A stretch of DNA of 32,695 nt from Patescibacteria group bacterium (lineage in GTDB: Bacteria > Patescibacteriota > Microgenomatia > Levybacterales > UBA12049), in NCBI GenBank assembly GCA_023485865.1, contig JAMCZC010000019.1, positions 1 through 32,695 on the forward strand, given 5' to 3'. The stretch's first letter is position 1. Each line of letters opens with the position of its first letter. The notes beneath the pieces are model-generated. The model searched no databases, was not told where the DNA came from, and saw only the letters and a program-made list of their open reading frames with translations. This document shows positions 20,996 through 29,369 of this stretch, one piece after another. Made by a program: the position numbers and the translations under genes.

Positions 20996-22321
20996 ATGAA
21001 ATTTAAACTGCCAAAATTTCCTAAATTTACCCGCTTACCCCGATTTAATATAGAACCGGTAAGAAAAATAATGGCTTTTCTGATTAAACATAAAATTCCG
21101 GCCACAGGCTTAGTTTTTGTGATTGCCTTTATTGCGGTGGCGCTGTGGTACCGCGGTTATCTTATTTCTAAGATGAATGCTGTACCGGACAATGCCAGCA
21201 GTGAAAGTTCCTATTCCTTAAAGTCTGACAGTCCGCTCCCGACCAATTCTACTTCCCCAACCCCCTCTGACACTCCTGATACTACCGATGTCTTAGGTAC
21301 TTCCACTAAAAATTCCGCTTCTTATAACAATGTACCGTTAACATTACCGACGCCTTTTCCGACTTTTGCTCCTCTGCCGACAATCGCCCCCTTGCCAATC
21401 ACAACCACAACAAATACTTCTTCCGGCAATAACACCCCTGCAAATCCTAACTGCACCACCGGCGCGGGTGTACCAAATTCCTGGTACTCCGATGTCTATC
21501 CAAATCCTTCGGCTTCATCGACCAATACCGGCTCTATAACTTTGTACGTCTACATCCGCGACTGCAATAAAAATACAGCCCCGGTGTCAGACAAACTGAA
21601 CATTTCTTTAAGTTCCGGTGATTCCAACACGCAAATTAATGAACACAGTCTTCCTTATTCCGTAACTACGCAAAACGGGATAGCTTCCTTTACCGTCAGC
21701 TCTCAAGTTTCCGGAATCGTCACTTTAGTAGTACAAGACGCCACCAGTAACTTTACCGTAACCAATATTTATAATAATAATCCCAGCATCACGTTTACCA
21801 ATACCACGGTTTCGGGAAATTCTACCGGTAATTCCAACTGCACCACCGCTTCGGGCGTTGCGAATTTTTGGTATTCCGAGGTTTCTCCTGCATCTCCCAT
21901 TCCGGCCAACACCGGCTCGACGGTAATACTGACAGTTAATATAAAAGACTGTAACAAAAACAATGTCTCGTCCGATAATTTAACTTTTTCCCAAACTTCA
22001 AACGATTCGAGCCTGACTGTTAACGGGCATGCTCCGCCAATTACTGTTCAAGCCCAAAACGGAGTGGCGACTTTTAATGTTACCTCCCAAAATGCCGGAA
22101 CAGACACTTTTACCATTCAGGATACTACCAGTAATTTTACTGTCACCGACGCCAACAACCATAATCCGAGCATTGTTTTTAGCGGTTCGTCACCAATACC
22201 GACTCCCGCACCGAGCGCTACTCCAACCCCGAGTCCGAGCGGTTCGCCCACACCCACACCGTCGCCGTCTGGTACCCCCACTCCCACCCCAAGTCCATCC
22301 GCTACCCCTACTCCAACATAA
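20996..22321 (+). CDS. Membrane-anchored surface protein with two Cys-containing Ig-like repeats
   Basis: 441 aa from the ATG at 20996. A basic cytoplasmic N-terminus (about 1-35) precedes one membrane helix (TGLVFVIAFIAVALWYRGYL). A Ser/Thr/Pro linker follows, then two homologous domains of about 115 residues. Each starts N-C-T-T, has W-Y-S, a second Cys in D-C-N-K-N, and ends with D-x-T-S-N-F-T-V-T and N-P-S-I-x-F. The paired Cys suggest one disulfide per domain. The pattern resembles invasin/Big-type Ig-like folds. The end is a long Pro/Thr/Ser tail of PTPSPS units. It looks like a cell-surface stalk or adhesin; the ligand is unknown. Confidence 0.78.
   Translation: MKFKLPKFPKFTRLPRFNIEPVRKIMAFLIKHKIPATGLVFVIAFIAVALWYRGYLISKMNAVPDNASSESSYSLKSDSPLPTNSTSPTPSDTPDTTDVLGTSTKNSASYNNVPLTLPTPFPTFAPLPTIAPLPITTTTNTSSGNNTPANPNCTTGAGVPNSWYSDVYPNPSASSTNTGSITLYVYIRDCNKNTAPVSDKLNISLSSGDSNTQINEHSLPYSVTTQNGIASFTVSSQVSGIVTLVVQDATSNFTVTNIYNNNPSITFTNTTVSGNSTGNSNCTTASGVANFWYSEVSPASPIPANTGSTVILTVNIKDCNKNNVSSDNLTFSQTSNDSSLTVNGHAPPITVQAQNGVATFNVTSQNAGTDTFTIQDTTSNFTVTDANNHNPSIVFSGSSPIPTPAPSATPTPSPSGSPTPTPSPSGTPTPTPSPSATPTPT
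22198..22318 (+). repeat. Pro/Thr/Ser low-complexity repeat
   Basis: Tandem imperfect repeats encode the terminal PTPSPSGSPTPTPSP-type tail. Such tracts are prone to slippage. Confidence 0.7.
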
Positions 22322-22362
22322 ACATTCCTTGCTGTTCCTCCCTTCCTCTTGTCAAATGAGGA

Positions 22363-22390
22363 TTGATTATTACTTAAAATAAGTTATAAT
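22363..22390 (+). promoter_or_regulatory. Promoter of the adenylate-kinase-like gene
   Basis: TTGATT (22363-22368), 16 nt, TATAAT (22385-22390). The leader is about 13 nt, pyrimidine-rich, with no Shine-Dalgarno. Confidence 0.6.
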
Positions 22391-22409
22391 TTTCTCAACT
22401 GCTCTTTCT

Positions 22410-23141
22410 ATGAAACAGCAACGTCCTGCCTTAAGACTTATCTTTTTTTACGGAAAGGGCGGCGCGGGGAAAGATACCGAAGCAGAAAGAATTGTCAGGG
22501 ATAACCCCGGCTGGGCAATTATTTCAACCGGTGACAGAATCAAACAAGCCCGCAATCCTAATGACGAACTTCACTCGGTTATTGCACCTTACGAATATTT
22601 AATTGACCAGGGGATAAATCTTCCGATGACGGTGATAATTAACCCTGAGGTTCCTGAAAAAAGTATAATTCCCTCATTTATCGCGGGCGAAATAGAAAAA
22701 GGTATATCCGCAATTATCTCTACGGGATTTCCGAGGACTCACGAACAGCTGGATGCACTTGATGCGTATCTAAAAAAACTTGGCCAACAAGGTTACGACG
22801 TTACTGACGAACATTTTTATTTTGATGTTAGCGATGAAACATCTTTAAAAAGAATACTTGGCAGACCCGCAGAATATGCTGCGCTTGGAAAATCCGTGCG
22901 AAGTGATGATACCGAAACGGCGGCACGAAAAAGATTGGAAGTATTTATTTCGGATACCTTACCTGTTGTTGATGAGCTAAGGGCAAGAGGAAGAATTTTG
23001 GAAATCTCCGGGGAAGGAACAAAAGACCAAACGCATAGCTTGGTTGAAGAAGCTCTTTTTCCAAAATCTGCGCTGGAAATTTCTTCCCTTGGCGCCGGAG
23101 AGTCTTATCCAATAGGCAGACTTCCCGGAGAAAGAAGATAG
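22410..23141 (+). CDS. Adenylate-kinase-like nucleoside monophosphate kinase
   Basis: 243 aa. The P-loop is FFYGKGGAGKDTEAE (usually GxPGxGKGT). Then come the NMP-binding IISTGDRIK, the GFPRTHEQLDALD block and RSDDTETAARKRLEVF with the Arg/Asp pair of adenylate kinases. There is no zinc-finger LID. The middle contains an unusual stretch (HSVIAPYEYLIDQGINLPMT) and the C-terminus is extended by about 25 residues. Most likely it transfers phosphate from ATP to a (d)NMP, but P-loop differences make a non-AMP substrate possible. Confidence 0.8.
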   Translation: MKQQRPALRLIFFYGKGGAGKDTEAERIVRDNPGWAIISTGDRIKQARNPNDELHSVIAPYEYLIDQGINLPMTVIINPEVPEKSIIPSFIAGEIEKGISAIISTGFPRTHEQLDALDAYLKKLGQQGYDVTDEHFYFDVSDETSLKRILGRPAEYAALGKSVRSDDTETAARKRLEVFISDTLPVVDELRARGRILEISGEGTKDQTHSLVEEALFPKSALEISSLGAGESYPIGRLPGERR

Positions 23142-23182
23142 TCCCTCTCCCCTTTGTCAATTTTATTTTTGCGGAAAAATGT

Positions 23183-23188
23183 TATATT
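23183..23188 (+). promoter_or_regulatory. -10 box of the riboflavin kinase gene
   Basis: TATATT ends 6 nt before the ATG at 23195; no Shine-Dalgarno. TTGTCA lies further upstream at 23154, with a spacer too long for normal pairing. Confidence 0.5.
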
Positions 23189-23194
23189 AGTTTA

Positions 23195-23581
23195 ATGAAA
23201 CCCTTGTTTACGTTCCGGGGGAAAGTTAAAAAAGGAAAAGAAAGAGGAAAAGTCTTAGGTTTTCCAACGGCAAATATTGCTCTTCGCAAAAACATTCCTG
23301 AAGGAATTTATGCCTCTATTGTAAAAATTGACAATAAAGAATACTTTGCCGCAACATTTATCGGTTCTGCGAAAACTTTTAACGAGACCGATTACAAAGC
23401 GGAAAGTTATATTTTAGACTTTGATAAAAACATCTACGGAAAGCCTATCACCGTAACGCTTTTTAAATTTCTTCGGGGAAATAAAAAATTTAACTCGGAA
23501 GAGAAACTTATTAGCCAAATGAAGCAAGATATATTGGCTGTAAGAAAATTCTTCAACTCCTCCTCTTATCGTGTTTTATAA
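23195..23581 (+). CDS. Stand-alone riboflavin kinase domain
   Basis: 128 aa, equal to the C-terminal flavokinase half of bifunctional RibF. FRGKVKKGKERGKVLGFPTA holds the GFPTAN nucleotide motif. EGIYASIVKI, AESYILDFDKNIYG (catalytic Glu) and the C-terminal EEKLISQMKQDILAVRKFF follow the family. It phosphorylates riboflavin to FMN. The FAD-synthetase half is missing; ATG and promoter position show that this is the true start, not a truncation. FAD-dependent proteins in the window (MurB, GlcD-like, FNR-like) still need an FAD source. Confidence 0.88.
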   Translation: MKPLFTFRGKVKKGKERGKVLGFPTANIALRKNIPEGIYASIVKIDNKEYFAATFIGSAKTFNETDYKAESYILDFDKNIYGKPITVTLFKFLRGNKKFNSEEKLISQMKQDILAVRKFFNSSSYRVL

Positions 23582-23584
23582 TGC

Positions 23585-23590
23585 TATACT
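23585..23590 (+). promoter_or_regulatory. Extended -10 box of the DUF167 gene
   Basis: TGC then TATACT, 6 nt to the ATG at 23597. Confidence 0.6.
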
Positions 23591-23596
23591 TAAAAT

Positions 23597-23815
23597 ATGA
23601 AGATAAACGTTATAGCCCATCCTAATTCAAAGAAGCCAAAAATTGAAAAGGACCTTTTAGGAACTTTACATGTTTACGTGAGCCAGCCGCCTTTGGAAGG
23701 AAAAGCAAACAAGGCAATAGTTGAGGCTTTGGCTGAACATTTTAAGGTAAAGAAAAGCTCCGTGGTGTTTATTTCAGGGGAAAAATCAAGAAATAAACTA
23801 TTTGAAATTAGCTAA
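23597..23815 (+). CDS. DUF167/UPF0235 (YggU) family protein
   Basis: 72 aa. MKINVIAHPNSKKPKIEKD, HVYVSQPPLEGKANKAIVEA and FKVKKSSVVFISGEKSRNKL are the family hallmarks (P-x-x-G-x-A-N and G-x-x-S-R-x-K). This small alpha/beta protein has no established function. It lies 15 nt after the riboflavin kinase and its stop lies 5 nt from that of the convergent sensor gene. Confidence 0.9.
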   Translation: MKINVIAHPNSKKPKIEKDLLGTLHVYVSQPPLEGKANKAIVEALAEHFKVKKSSVVFISGEKSRNKLFEIS

Positions 23816-23820
23816 AGCGG

Positions 23821-24345
23821 TTATTTTACTTGTGAATCGGATATAATAACGGCACCGGTAATGTCCCCCTTAGCGTTTTTTACCGGCACGACAATTTCTA
23901 AAATGCCGTTTGGATAGTCCGCACTTCTTTCCTCAAACGAACGTGTCTGTCCGTCTTCAATAGTCATTTTGACCTCATTATTAGTATCATAACCGTAATT
24001 TCTTCCGTTGTTTACCGGAATTGTATCCGCCAAAATTTTATCAGATTTGTCAATTACAACGATGTCTCTTTTTAACTGTTTGGAAAGAGCTGTGACATAA
24101 TTTTGTAACCCGACGGACGGAATATCCGAAACAGATTGAGCAATAATCACGCCGTAATCACTAATCTGTCCCGTTGGCTTTCCTTGGGAATTCATCCAAA
24201 TAGTAGACTGGGTGTATTTTACCAAAGACCACTTAAGATGAGCATATTTAACGCCTAAAACGGCAAGAAGAATAAGCAAAATTACGATGGCAATTTGGTA
24301 AATATGGACCGTAAAAGCATGGACACTAATCTTTTTTCTTTCCAT
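23821..24345 (-). CDS. Membrane-anchored Cache-like sensor domain without output domain
   Basis: 174 aa. A short basic N-terminus is followed by one helix (YQIAIVILLILLAVLGVKYA, about 16-35), then an extracytoplasmic domain resembling single Cache/PAS-like sensors: AQSVSDIPSVGLQNYVTALS, DIVVIDKSDKILAD and a late sheet LEIVVPVKNAKGDITGAVII. In histidine kinases or chemoreceptors this fold precedes HAMP or kinase domains. Here the protein ends right after the sensor. It may signal through a partner or act as a lone ligand-binding surface protein. TATAAT lies 5 nt before the ATG. Confidence 0.65.
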   Translation of the reverse strand: MERKKISVHAFTVHIYQIAIVILLILLAVLGVKYAHLKWSLVKYTQSTIWMNSQGKPTGQISDYGVIIAQSVSDIPSVGLQNYVTALSKQLKRDIVVIDKSDKILADTIPVNNGRNYGYDTNNEVKMTIEDGQTRSFEERSADYPNGILEIVVPVKNAKGDITGAVIISDSQVK

Positions 24346-24350
24346 ACTCT

Positions 24351-24356
24351 ATTATA
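24351..24356 (-). promoter_or_regulatory. -10 box of the Cache-like gene
   Basis: Minus strand TATAAT then AGAGT and the ATG at 24345 (5 nt). Confidence 0.6.
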
Positions 24357-24417
24357 AGCATAATAAGAAGTATTTTGTCAAATCCGCGCTGAAAATTTCC
24401 TGAAAATAGGAGAATAA

Positions 24418-26070
24418 TTACCAGTTTACCCTAATGTGGCTCATTGCAAAGTCCATGCTCCCGCCCACCTTTTTGCCGGGGTTAAAAATATTATCGGGGT
24501 CAAAAACACGCTTCGTTTCTTTAAAAAGCTCTACTATTTTCCCCCCGTACATTCCTTCAAGATACGGCGTCCTGATAATTCCGTCGTTATGCTCTCCCGT
24601 TATCGAACCGTGATACTTATTAATAATTCCGTATACTTCTTGGAAAATTTGCGGAATTGCCGTTCTGACTTTTGGATTGGTAATATCAACCAGCGGAATA
24701 ATATGGAAATTTCCATCGCCCACGTGTCCCGCAACGGTAAAAATAAATTCCGGGTGGCGTTTTAAAATCGCAGTTACCTGGGGGATAACTTCTGCAATAT
24801 CTTTTGGATTAATAACAAAGTCGTCAACAAAAGGCGCCGTATGTTTGTCGCGGATCTTGTTTCGCAGGAGGTTAAAACTCTCCCGTCTTACCAGCCAATA
24901 CTTTTTCTCCTGGTCTTCAATTGCAATACGGGTTTTGGGATGGAACGGTTTTAATTTTTCCCTTAAAGCGGCAATTTTTTGTTTTAATTCCTCGGGATCA
25001 TCGCCTGTAAAATCGATTTGTAAAATAAGTTTTGGCAAATGCCCCGTAAACATCTGTAAAAATGCGGGCAAAAATGCCAAGCCCGCCTGGATAAGGCTGC
25101 CAACGCCTAGCTTACGAGCAAATTCCGGAAAATATCTAAGCGCTAACTTAAGCGTGTTGTCATCGTAGCTTTCAAAACTTTCAGGCTTAAGAGGAAGCAC
25201 CGCGTCTATAATTTGCCCCAGGTGGCTCATGTCGCGAAGGAAAATAATTTCCATTTCCCGGTGTTTATGCACCGGCACCAATTGAATGTCCGCCTCAAGA
25301 AGCAGTCCAAGCGTGCCCTGCGCCCCAACCCACAACTTTGTGAGGTCGAAAATACCGGTTTTTTTATCATACACATTCCATAAATAATAACCGGCGGAGT
25401 TTTTACTGACATTTGGTTTTGCATTGATGATCTCGTCGTAATTTTTGGAGACAAGTTCATACATTTTTATATAAATTTCTCCTTCCAATGTTTTTAATTG
25501 CATTTTTTCTTTAAGCTCTTGTTCCGTTAAGGGTTTTATTTCATATTGATTGCCGTCGGAAAGAACAACCCTAACTCTTTTTACGTATTTTTCGGTTTTC
25601 CCGTATTGCAAAGATTTTTCCCCGCCCGAATTATTGTTAACAATTCCTCCCATGGCGCAAATTTCCCGGGATGCAGGATAAGACGGAAAAATAAGACCAT
25701 GTTTTAGAGTTTCTTTTTCAAAATCGCGGTAGAAAACTCCGGGTTGGGTCGTTGCGGTTTCATTTTTGACAGTTGGGGTATGATTGAAATATTTGCCGAA
25801 GGCAACGATTATTGATTCGTTTATTGAACCGCCTCCCATATCCGTCCCCGCGCTTCTTCCGGTTAAGGAAAGCTTTGGATAAGCTTTTTTATGTTTGGCA
25901 ACAAATTTAACTAAAGCTTGAACGTCTTCGCCGTCTTTTGGATACACAACAGCTTGCGGTTTTACTTCAAAAAGCGACGCGTCGTGGCTAAAAGTATTGA
26001 GCGTCTCCTCGTCTGACGCAACATCTCCTTTAACTTGTTTTTTTAATTCATTAAGTAGTCCATCGTCCAT
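24418..26070 (-). CDS. FAD-binding oxidoreductase, GlcD/D-lactate dehydrogenase type
   Basis: 550 aa. An FAD_binding_4 (PCMH-type) domain spans about 35-215: PQAVVYPKDGEDVQALVKFV, SLTGRSAGTDMGGGSINESI, ICAMGGIVNNNSGGEKSLQY and GAQGTLGLLLEADI. The FAD-oxidase C domain spans about 270-535 with HVGDGNFHIIPLVD (active-site His), GEHNDGIIRTPYL and the final DPDNIFNPGKK. Relatives oxidise 2-hydroxy acids such as glycolate or D-lactate. There is no CCG iron-sulfur partner gene nearby. It follows the transketolase C gene across a word-like spacer. Link to glycerate/glycolate metabolism is inferred from neighbours. Confidence 0.9.
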   Translation of the reverse strand: MDDGLLNELKKQVKGDVASDEETLNTFSHDASLFEVKPQAVVYPKDGEDVQALVKFVAKHKKAYPKLSLTGRSAGTDMGGGSINESIIVAFGKYFNHTPTVKNETATTQPGVFYRDFEKETLKHGLIFPSYPASREICAMGGIVNNNSGGEKSLQYGKTEKYVKRVRVVLSDGNQYEIKPLTEQELKEKMQLKTLEGEIYIKMYELVSKNYDEIINAKPNVSKNSAGYYLWNVYDKKTGIFDLTKLWVGAQGTLGLLLEADIQLVPVHKHREMEIIFLRDMSHLGQIIDAVLPLKPESFESYDDNTLKLALRYFPEFARKLGVGSLIQAGLAFLPAFLQMFTGHLPKLILQIDFTGDDPEELKQKIAALREKLKPFHPKTRIAIEDQEKKYWLVRRESFNLLRNKIRDKHTAPFVDDFVINPKDIAEVIPQVTAILKRHPEFIFTVAGHVGDGNFHIIPLVDITNPKVRTAIPQIFQEVYGIINKYHGSITGEHNDGIIRTPYLEGMYGGKIVELFKETKRVFDPDNIFNPGKKVGGSMDFAMSHIRVNW

Positions 26071-26179
26071 AAATTAAATAATTTCAAATATGCAAATTTT
26101 AAATGAATTACTTAATGCCTAAATCATTGAATCATTTAATTATTAATTTGCTTATTTAGTATTTGCTTATTTGCTTATT
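26071..26179. repeat. AT-rich word-like spacer
   Basis: Words include AATCATTGAATCATTTAATT and ATTTGCTTATTTGCTTATT (26161-26179). The latter is identical to 11880-11898 and overlaps the stop of the transketolase C gene. Confidence 0.65.
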
Positions 26180-27164
26180 TTTTTCTGGTGAGCACTTTTT
26201 TAACTGCTTTTTCAATCGCAACTTCATCCATTCCGTATTTTTTAATTAATTCTAAAGCCTTACCCGATTCTGCAAATGTATCCTGGAGTCCCACAAATTC
26301 CATCGGAAGCGGTTTGTTTCTGGCAAAAAACTCGGATAAAGCACCTCCCAATCCTCCCGTAACCTGATGGTCTTCAACGCTGACAACTGCACCGGTTTTA
26401 GCTAATTCCAGTACGCTTTCCCCGTCCAGCGGTTTTATGCAGGAAACATTTGCAACTAAAACATTTATTCCGTTTTTTTCTAAATTTTTGGCCGCCAAAA
26501 GCGCGTAGTATAAAAGATGTCCGGTTGCAAAAATTGTAACTTCCGGATTATCCGATACCCAGAAGGTTTGGGCTTTCCCAGGCGTATAAGGGGTTTTATC
26601 TGTTGTTATGATTGGTGTTTTGTCTCTTGTGAAACGAAGATAAACAGGCCCCTTGGTTTCTGCCGCTAAAATCGTGGCTTTTTTAGCTTCAATAGCATCG
26701 CAGGGAACAATTACCCGGATTCCGGGCCAGGCTCTGGTTATGGCGATATCTTCTGTTGCCTGGTGCGTTGCTCCGTCAGGGCCGGTTACTATCCCTGAAT
26801 GATGTCCTGCAATTTTTACATTAGCCTCGTTATAAACAATAGTTGTGCGTATTGTTTCCCAATTTTTTCCGGGAGAAAAAGTTGCATATGAAGAAACAAA
26901 AGGAATTTTACCCGTTACTCCCATCCCGGCCGCAATAGCAGCCATATTTTGCTCCGCTACCCCGCATTCAAAAAAACGTTCCGGGAATCTTTTGGCAAAT
27001 TCTTCGCATCTTGTGCTGTCGGATAAATCCGCAGTTAAAACAACAACGTTAGGATTTGTTGTTCCTAAAAAAACCAATCCTTCCCCGTAGCCGTCTCTGG
27101 TTGGCTTAGCCTCCGCCTCTTTGTCAAAAAGCTTGGAATTTAAATGTAAATAAGGATTAAGCAT
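26175..27164 (-). CDS. Transketolase, C-terminal subunit
   Basis: 329 aa, the pyrimidine-binding plus C-terminal domains of a split transketolase. FLGTTNPNVVVLTADLSDST, the conserved catalytic Glu region FFECGVAEQNMAAIAAGMG, SYATFSPGKNWETIR and ITRAWPGIRVIVPCDAIEA are typical, with a C-terminal GAVVSVEDHQVTGGLGGALS. It pairs with the product of the upstream 27226 gene to move two-carbon ketol units between sugar phosphates. No Shine-Dalgarno is visible at the ATG. Confidence 0.93.
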   Translation of the reverse strand: MLNPYLHLNSKLFDKEAEAKPTRDGYGEGLVFLGTTNPNVVVLTADLSDSTRCEEFAKRFPERFFECGVAEQNMAAIAAGMGVTGKIPFVSSYATFSPGKNWETIRTTIVYNEANVKIAGHHSGIVTGPDGATHQATEDIAITRAWPGIRVIVPCDAIEAKKATILAAETKGPVYLRFTRDKTPIITTDKTPYTPGKAQTFWVSDNPEVTIFATGHLLYYALLAAKNLEKNGINVLVANVSCIKPLDGESVLELAKTGAVVSVEDHQVTGGLGGALSEFFARNKPLPMEFVGLQDTFAESGKALELIKKYGMDEVAIEKAVKKVLTRKK

Positions 27165-27225
27165 AAGAGATTAATTTTCAATTTTCAATGAATTCGTAAA
27201 TCATAAATCTTATATCTTAAATCAT

Positions 27226-28086
27226 TTATTGAGACTCACTTTCAATTTTTCCCTCCAACGTTCTTAATTCCGAAAGCGCTTTTTTTGCCTGGTCTTTGTC
27301 GGGCGTTTTTCCATGCCAGGTAAAATCATTTTCCATAAAGTCAACGCCTTTGCCGGGAATTGTATGGGCGATTATAACCGTCGGCTTTTCATGTATGGAT
27401 TTTGCCTGCGCTGAGGCGTCTATAAACGCCCTGATGTTATTTCCGTCAACTTCCAAAACATGCCAGTTAAACGCTTCATATTTTTCTTTAAGAGGCTCTA
27501 AAGGCATTACGTCTTCGGTAAATCCGTCTATCTGGATATTATTTCTGTCAATTATAAGCGTTAGGTTATCCAGTTTTTGTTTTCCGGCAAACATTACCGC
27601 TTCCCAGGTGTTTCCTTCCTGATGCTCCCCGTCTGAAGATACGCAATAGATATGGTATTTTTTCTTATCCAGCCGTGCGGCCAAAGCAATTCCTATGCTT
27701 TGCGATACGCCTTCGCCCAAAGGCCCTGATGTTGTTTCTACCCCCGGAAGCGAAGTCCTGTGGGGATGTCCCTGAAGCCTTGAATTAATCTTCCTTAAAG
27801 TCTTTAATTCTTCGATGGGAAAATATCCTGATAAGGCCATTGCCGCGTATCTTACCGGACAAATATGACCGTTTGATAAAACCAGCCTGTCGCGCTCGTC
27901 CCATTCGGGGTTTTTTGGGTCGTGGTTTAACAGGTGAAAATAAAATGCGGCAAAAATATCAGCCATTCCCAAAGACCCCGCCGAATGTCCGGAACCGGCT
28001 TCAAGCAAACTTGAGATAGTTAGCTCCCTTATCTTATTTGCCTTTTCCTCAAGCTCTATAATTTTTGCGTCGTTTAATTCAAACAT
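27226..28086 (-). CDS. Transketolase, N-terminal subunit
   Basis: 286 aa thiamine-diphosphate-binding domain. GSGHSAGSLGMADIFAAFYF is the N-terminal signature, RDRLVLSNGHICPVRYA follows, and the Mg/ThDP motif is SSDGEHQEGNTWEA through IIDRNN. GPLGEGVSQSIGIALAARLD and HTIPGKGVDFMEN complete the pattern. The start overlaps the end of the glycerate kinase gene by 8 nt. With the C subunit it reconstitutes a whole transketolase, as in archaea and many CPR. Confidence 0.94.
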   Translation of the reverse strand: MFELNDAKIIELEEKANKIRELTISSLLEAGSGHSAGSLGMADIFAAFYFHLLNHDPKNPEWDERDRLVLSNGHICPVRYAAMALSGYFPIEELKTLRKINSRLQGHPHRTSLPGVETTSGPLGEGVSQSIGIALAARLDKKKYHIYCVSSDGEHQEGNTWEAVMFAGKQKLDNLTLIIDRNNIQIDGFTEDVMPLEPLKEKYEAFNWHVLEVDGNNIRAFIDASAQAKSIHEKPTVIIAHTIPGKGVDFMENDFTWHGKTPDKDQAKKALSELRTLEGKIESESQ

Positions 28087-29362
28087 TTGCTTTTAAAACA
28101 ACCATTAAATCCGAAACGTTGGATGCAAGTTTACCTGTAAAAATCCCGTCCCCCGTTTTTTGGAAGAACTCATAACTATTATCATCGCTCAAATATTTTT
28201 GCCGGTCAAGTTTTAGTTTTTGTGCTTTATTGAGAGTTCCCAAGTCTCCTATTGCCCCTGCGAAATGATAAAAATCAACTCCGTCCGAATCAAAAGAAGC
28301 GATAACTGTTTTTTCATCAATAAACGGCAGCGCCGCCAAAACCAAAGTCTGGTTTCTTCCTCCTTTTCCTTTTCCCGCCACTTTTACCGTTGTCTCCCCG
28401 CCTGCCAGAAGAATTCTCTCCATTTTTGCAACTTGAATTAATTGTTTTCCTATTAATTTAGCGTCTCCCTGGAGTCTGTCGGAATACAAATCCGTTTCGT
28501 AGCCCAAGGAACTCGCCTTATCTTTCATTGCCGAAAGCGCGGTTTCGTTACTGATAATTATATTATTGTGAACATTTTTGAAATATTTCTTATCTTTAGG
28601 AAGTTCTGTAAAAAAATCCGGCGAAATAGCAATGTTTTTTTGAAGATCATATTTTTTGATTATCCCGAAAGCATCGTTTAGTGTAGTTTTATCCTGAACT
28701 GTCGGCCCAGAAGCAATTGTTGATAATTCATTGCCCGGAACATCGGAAAAAATTAGGCTCGCAACGGTTGCCGGATATAAATGTTTGGCAAACTGGCCGC
28801 CTTTAACTTTTGACAAATGCTTTCGTACTACGTTCATTTCCGAGATTGTCGCACCGCTTCTTAGCAGTAACTTTGAAATTTTAACTAAGGTCTGAAGGTC
28901 AATTCTAAATGGTGCCTCAAACATCGCGCTTCCCCCACCGCAAATAACTACCAAAACTAAATCTTTTTCGGTAAGGTTTTTTATTTTTGAAAGGACATTT
29001 TCCGTAAACCCTATATTTTCCGCAGACGGCAAGGGATGGCTTCCCGGGGTAAAGTTTATTTTTGAAAATTTTTGCGGGATATTGTCGATAACGTACCCTT
29101 CAGTTAGAAAATCTTGCAGCGTATTTTCAATGATTTTTGAAATCCCCCCCGAACCCTTGCCAAAGCCTACTAGAAATATCCTGTTGTAATCTTTGAGGTT
29201 AAATTCTTTATCTTTTACCGTCACCGATGAACCATCAACTAAGAACGATTTCCTAAGAACTTTTTTGGGCTGTATTGCTTCGAGACCAGCTTCTATTACT
29301 TTTAGGACAATTTCCCGCTTGGGGGTAGTCGCAAGACTCTTGAAATTAGCAATTAACGGCAT
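28079..29362 (-). CDS. Glycerate 2-kinase, type 2 (GckA/TtuD, DUF4147-MOFRL)
   Basis: 427 aa from the ATG at 29362. The N-terminal DUF4147 domain has FLVGFGKGSGGISKIIE, FTPGSHPLPSAENIGFTENV, LVLVVICGGGSAMFEAPF, MNVVRKHLSKVKGGQFAKHL and SDVPGNELSTIASGPTVQD. The C-terminal MOFRL domain has RILLAGGETTVKVAGKGKGG, RNQTLVLAAL and DSDGVD. It phosphorylates D-glycerate to 2-phosphoglycerate using ATP. The TTG at 29398 is the T-T-G of the -35 box, so I shorten the gene to the ATG 7 nt after the -10. First gene of the transketolase operon. Confidence 0.92.
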   Translation of the reverse strand: MPLIANFKSLATTPKREIVLKVIEAGLEAIQPKKVLRKSFLVDGSSVTVKDKEFNLKDYNRIFLVGFGKGSGGISKIIENTLQDFLTEGYVIDNIPQKFSKINFTPGSHPLPSAENIGFTENVLSKIKNLTEKDLVLVVICGGGSAMFEAPFRIDLQTLVKISKLLLRSGATISEMNVVRKHLSKVKGGQFAKHLYPATVASLIFSDVPGNELSTIASGPTVQDKTTLNDAFGIIKKYDLQKNIAISPDFFTELPKDKKYFKNVHNNIIISNETALSAMKDKASSLGYETDLYSDRLQGDAKLIGKQLIQVAKMERILLAGGETTVKVAGKGKGGRNQTLVLAALPFIDEKTVIASFDSDGVDFYHFAGAIGDLGTLNKAQKLKLDRQKYLSDDNSYEFFQKTGDGIFTGKLASNVSDLMVVLKANV

Positions 29363-29369
29363 TAATTTT

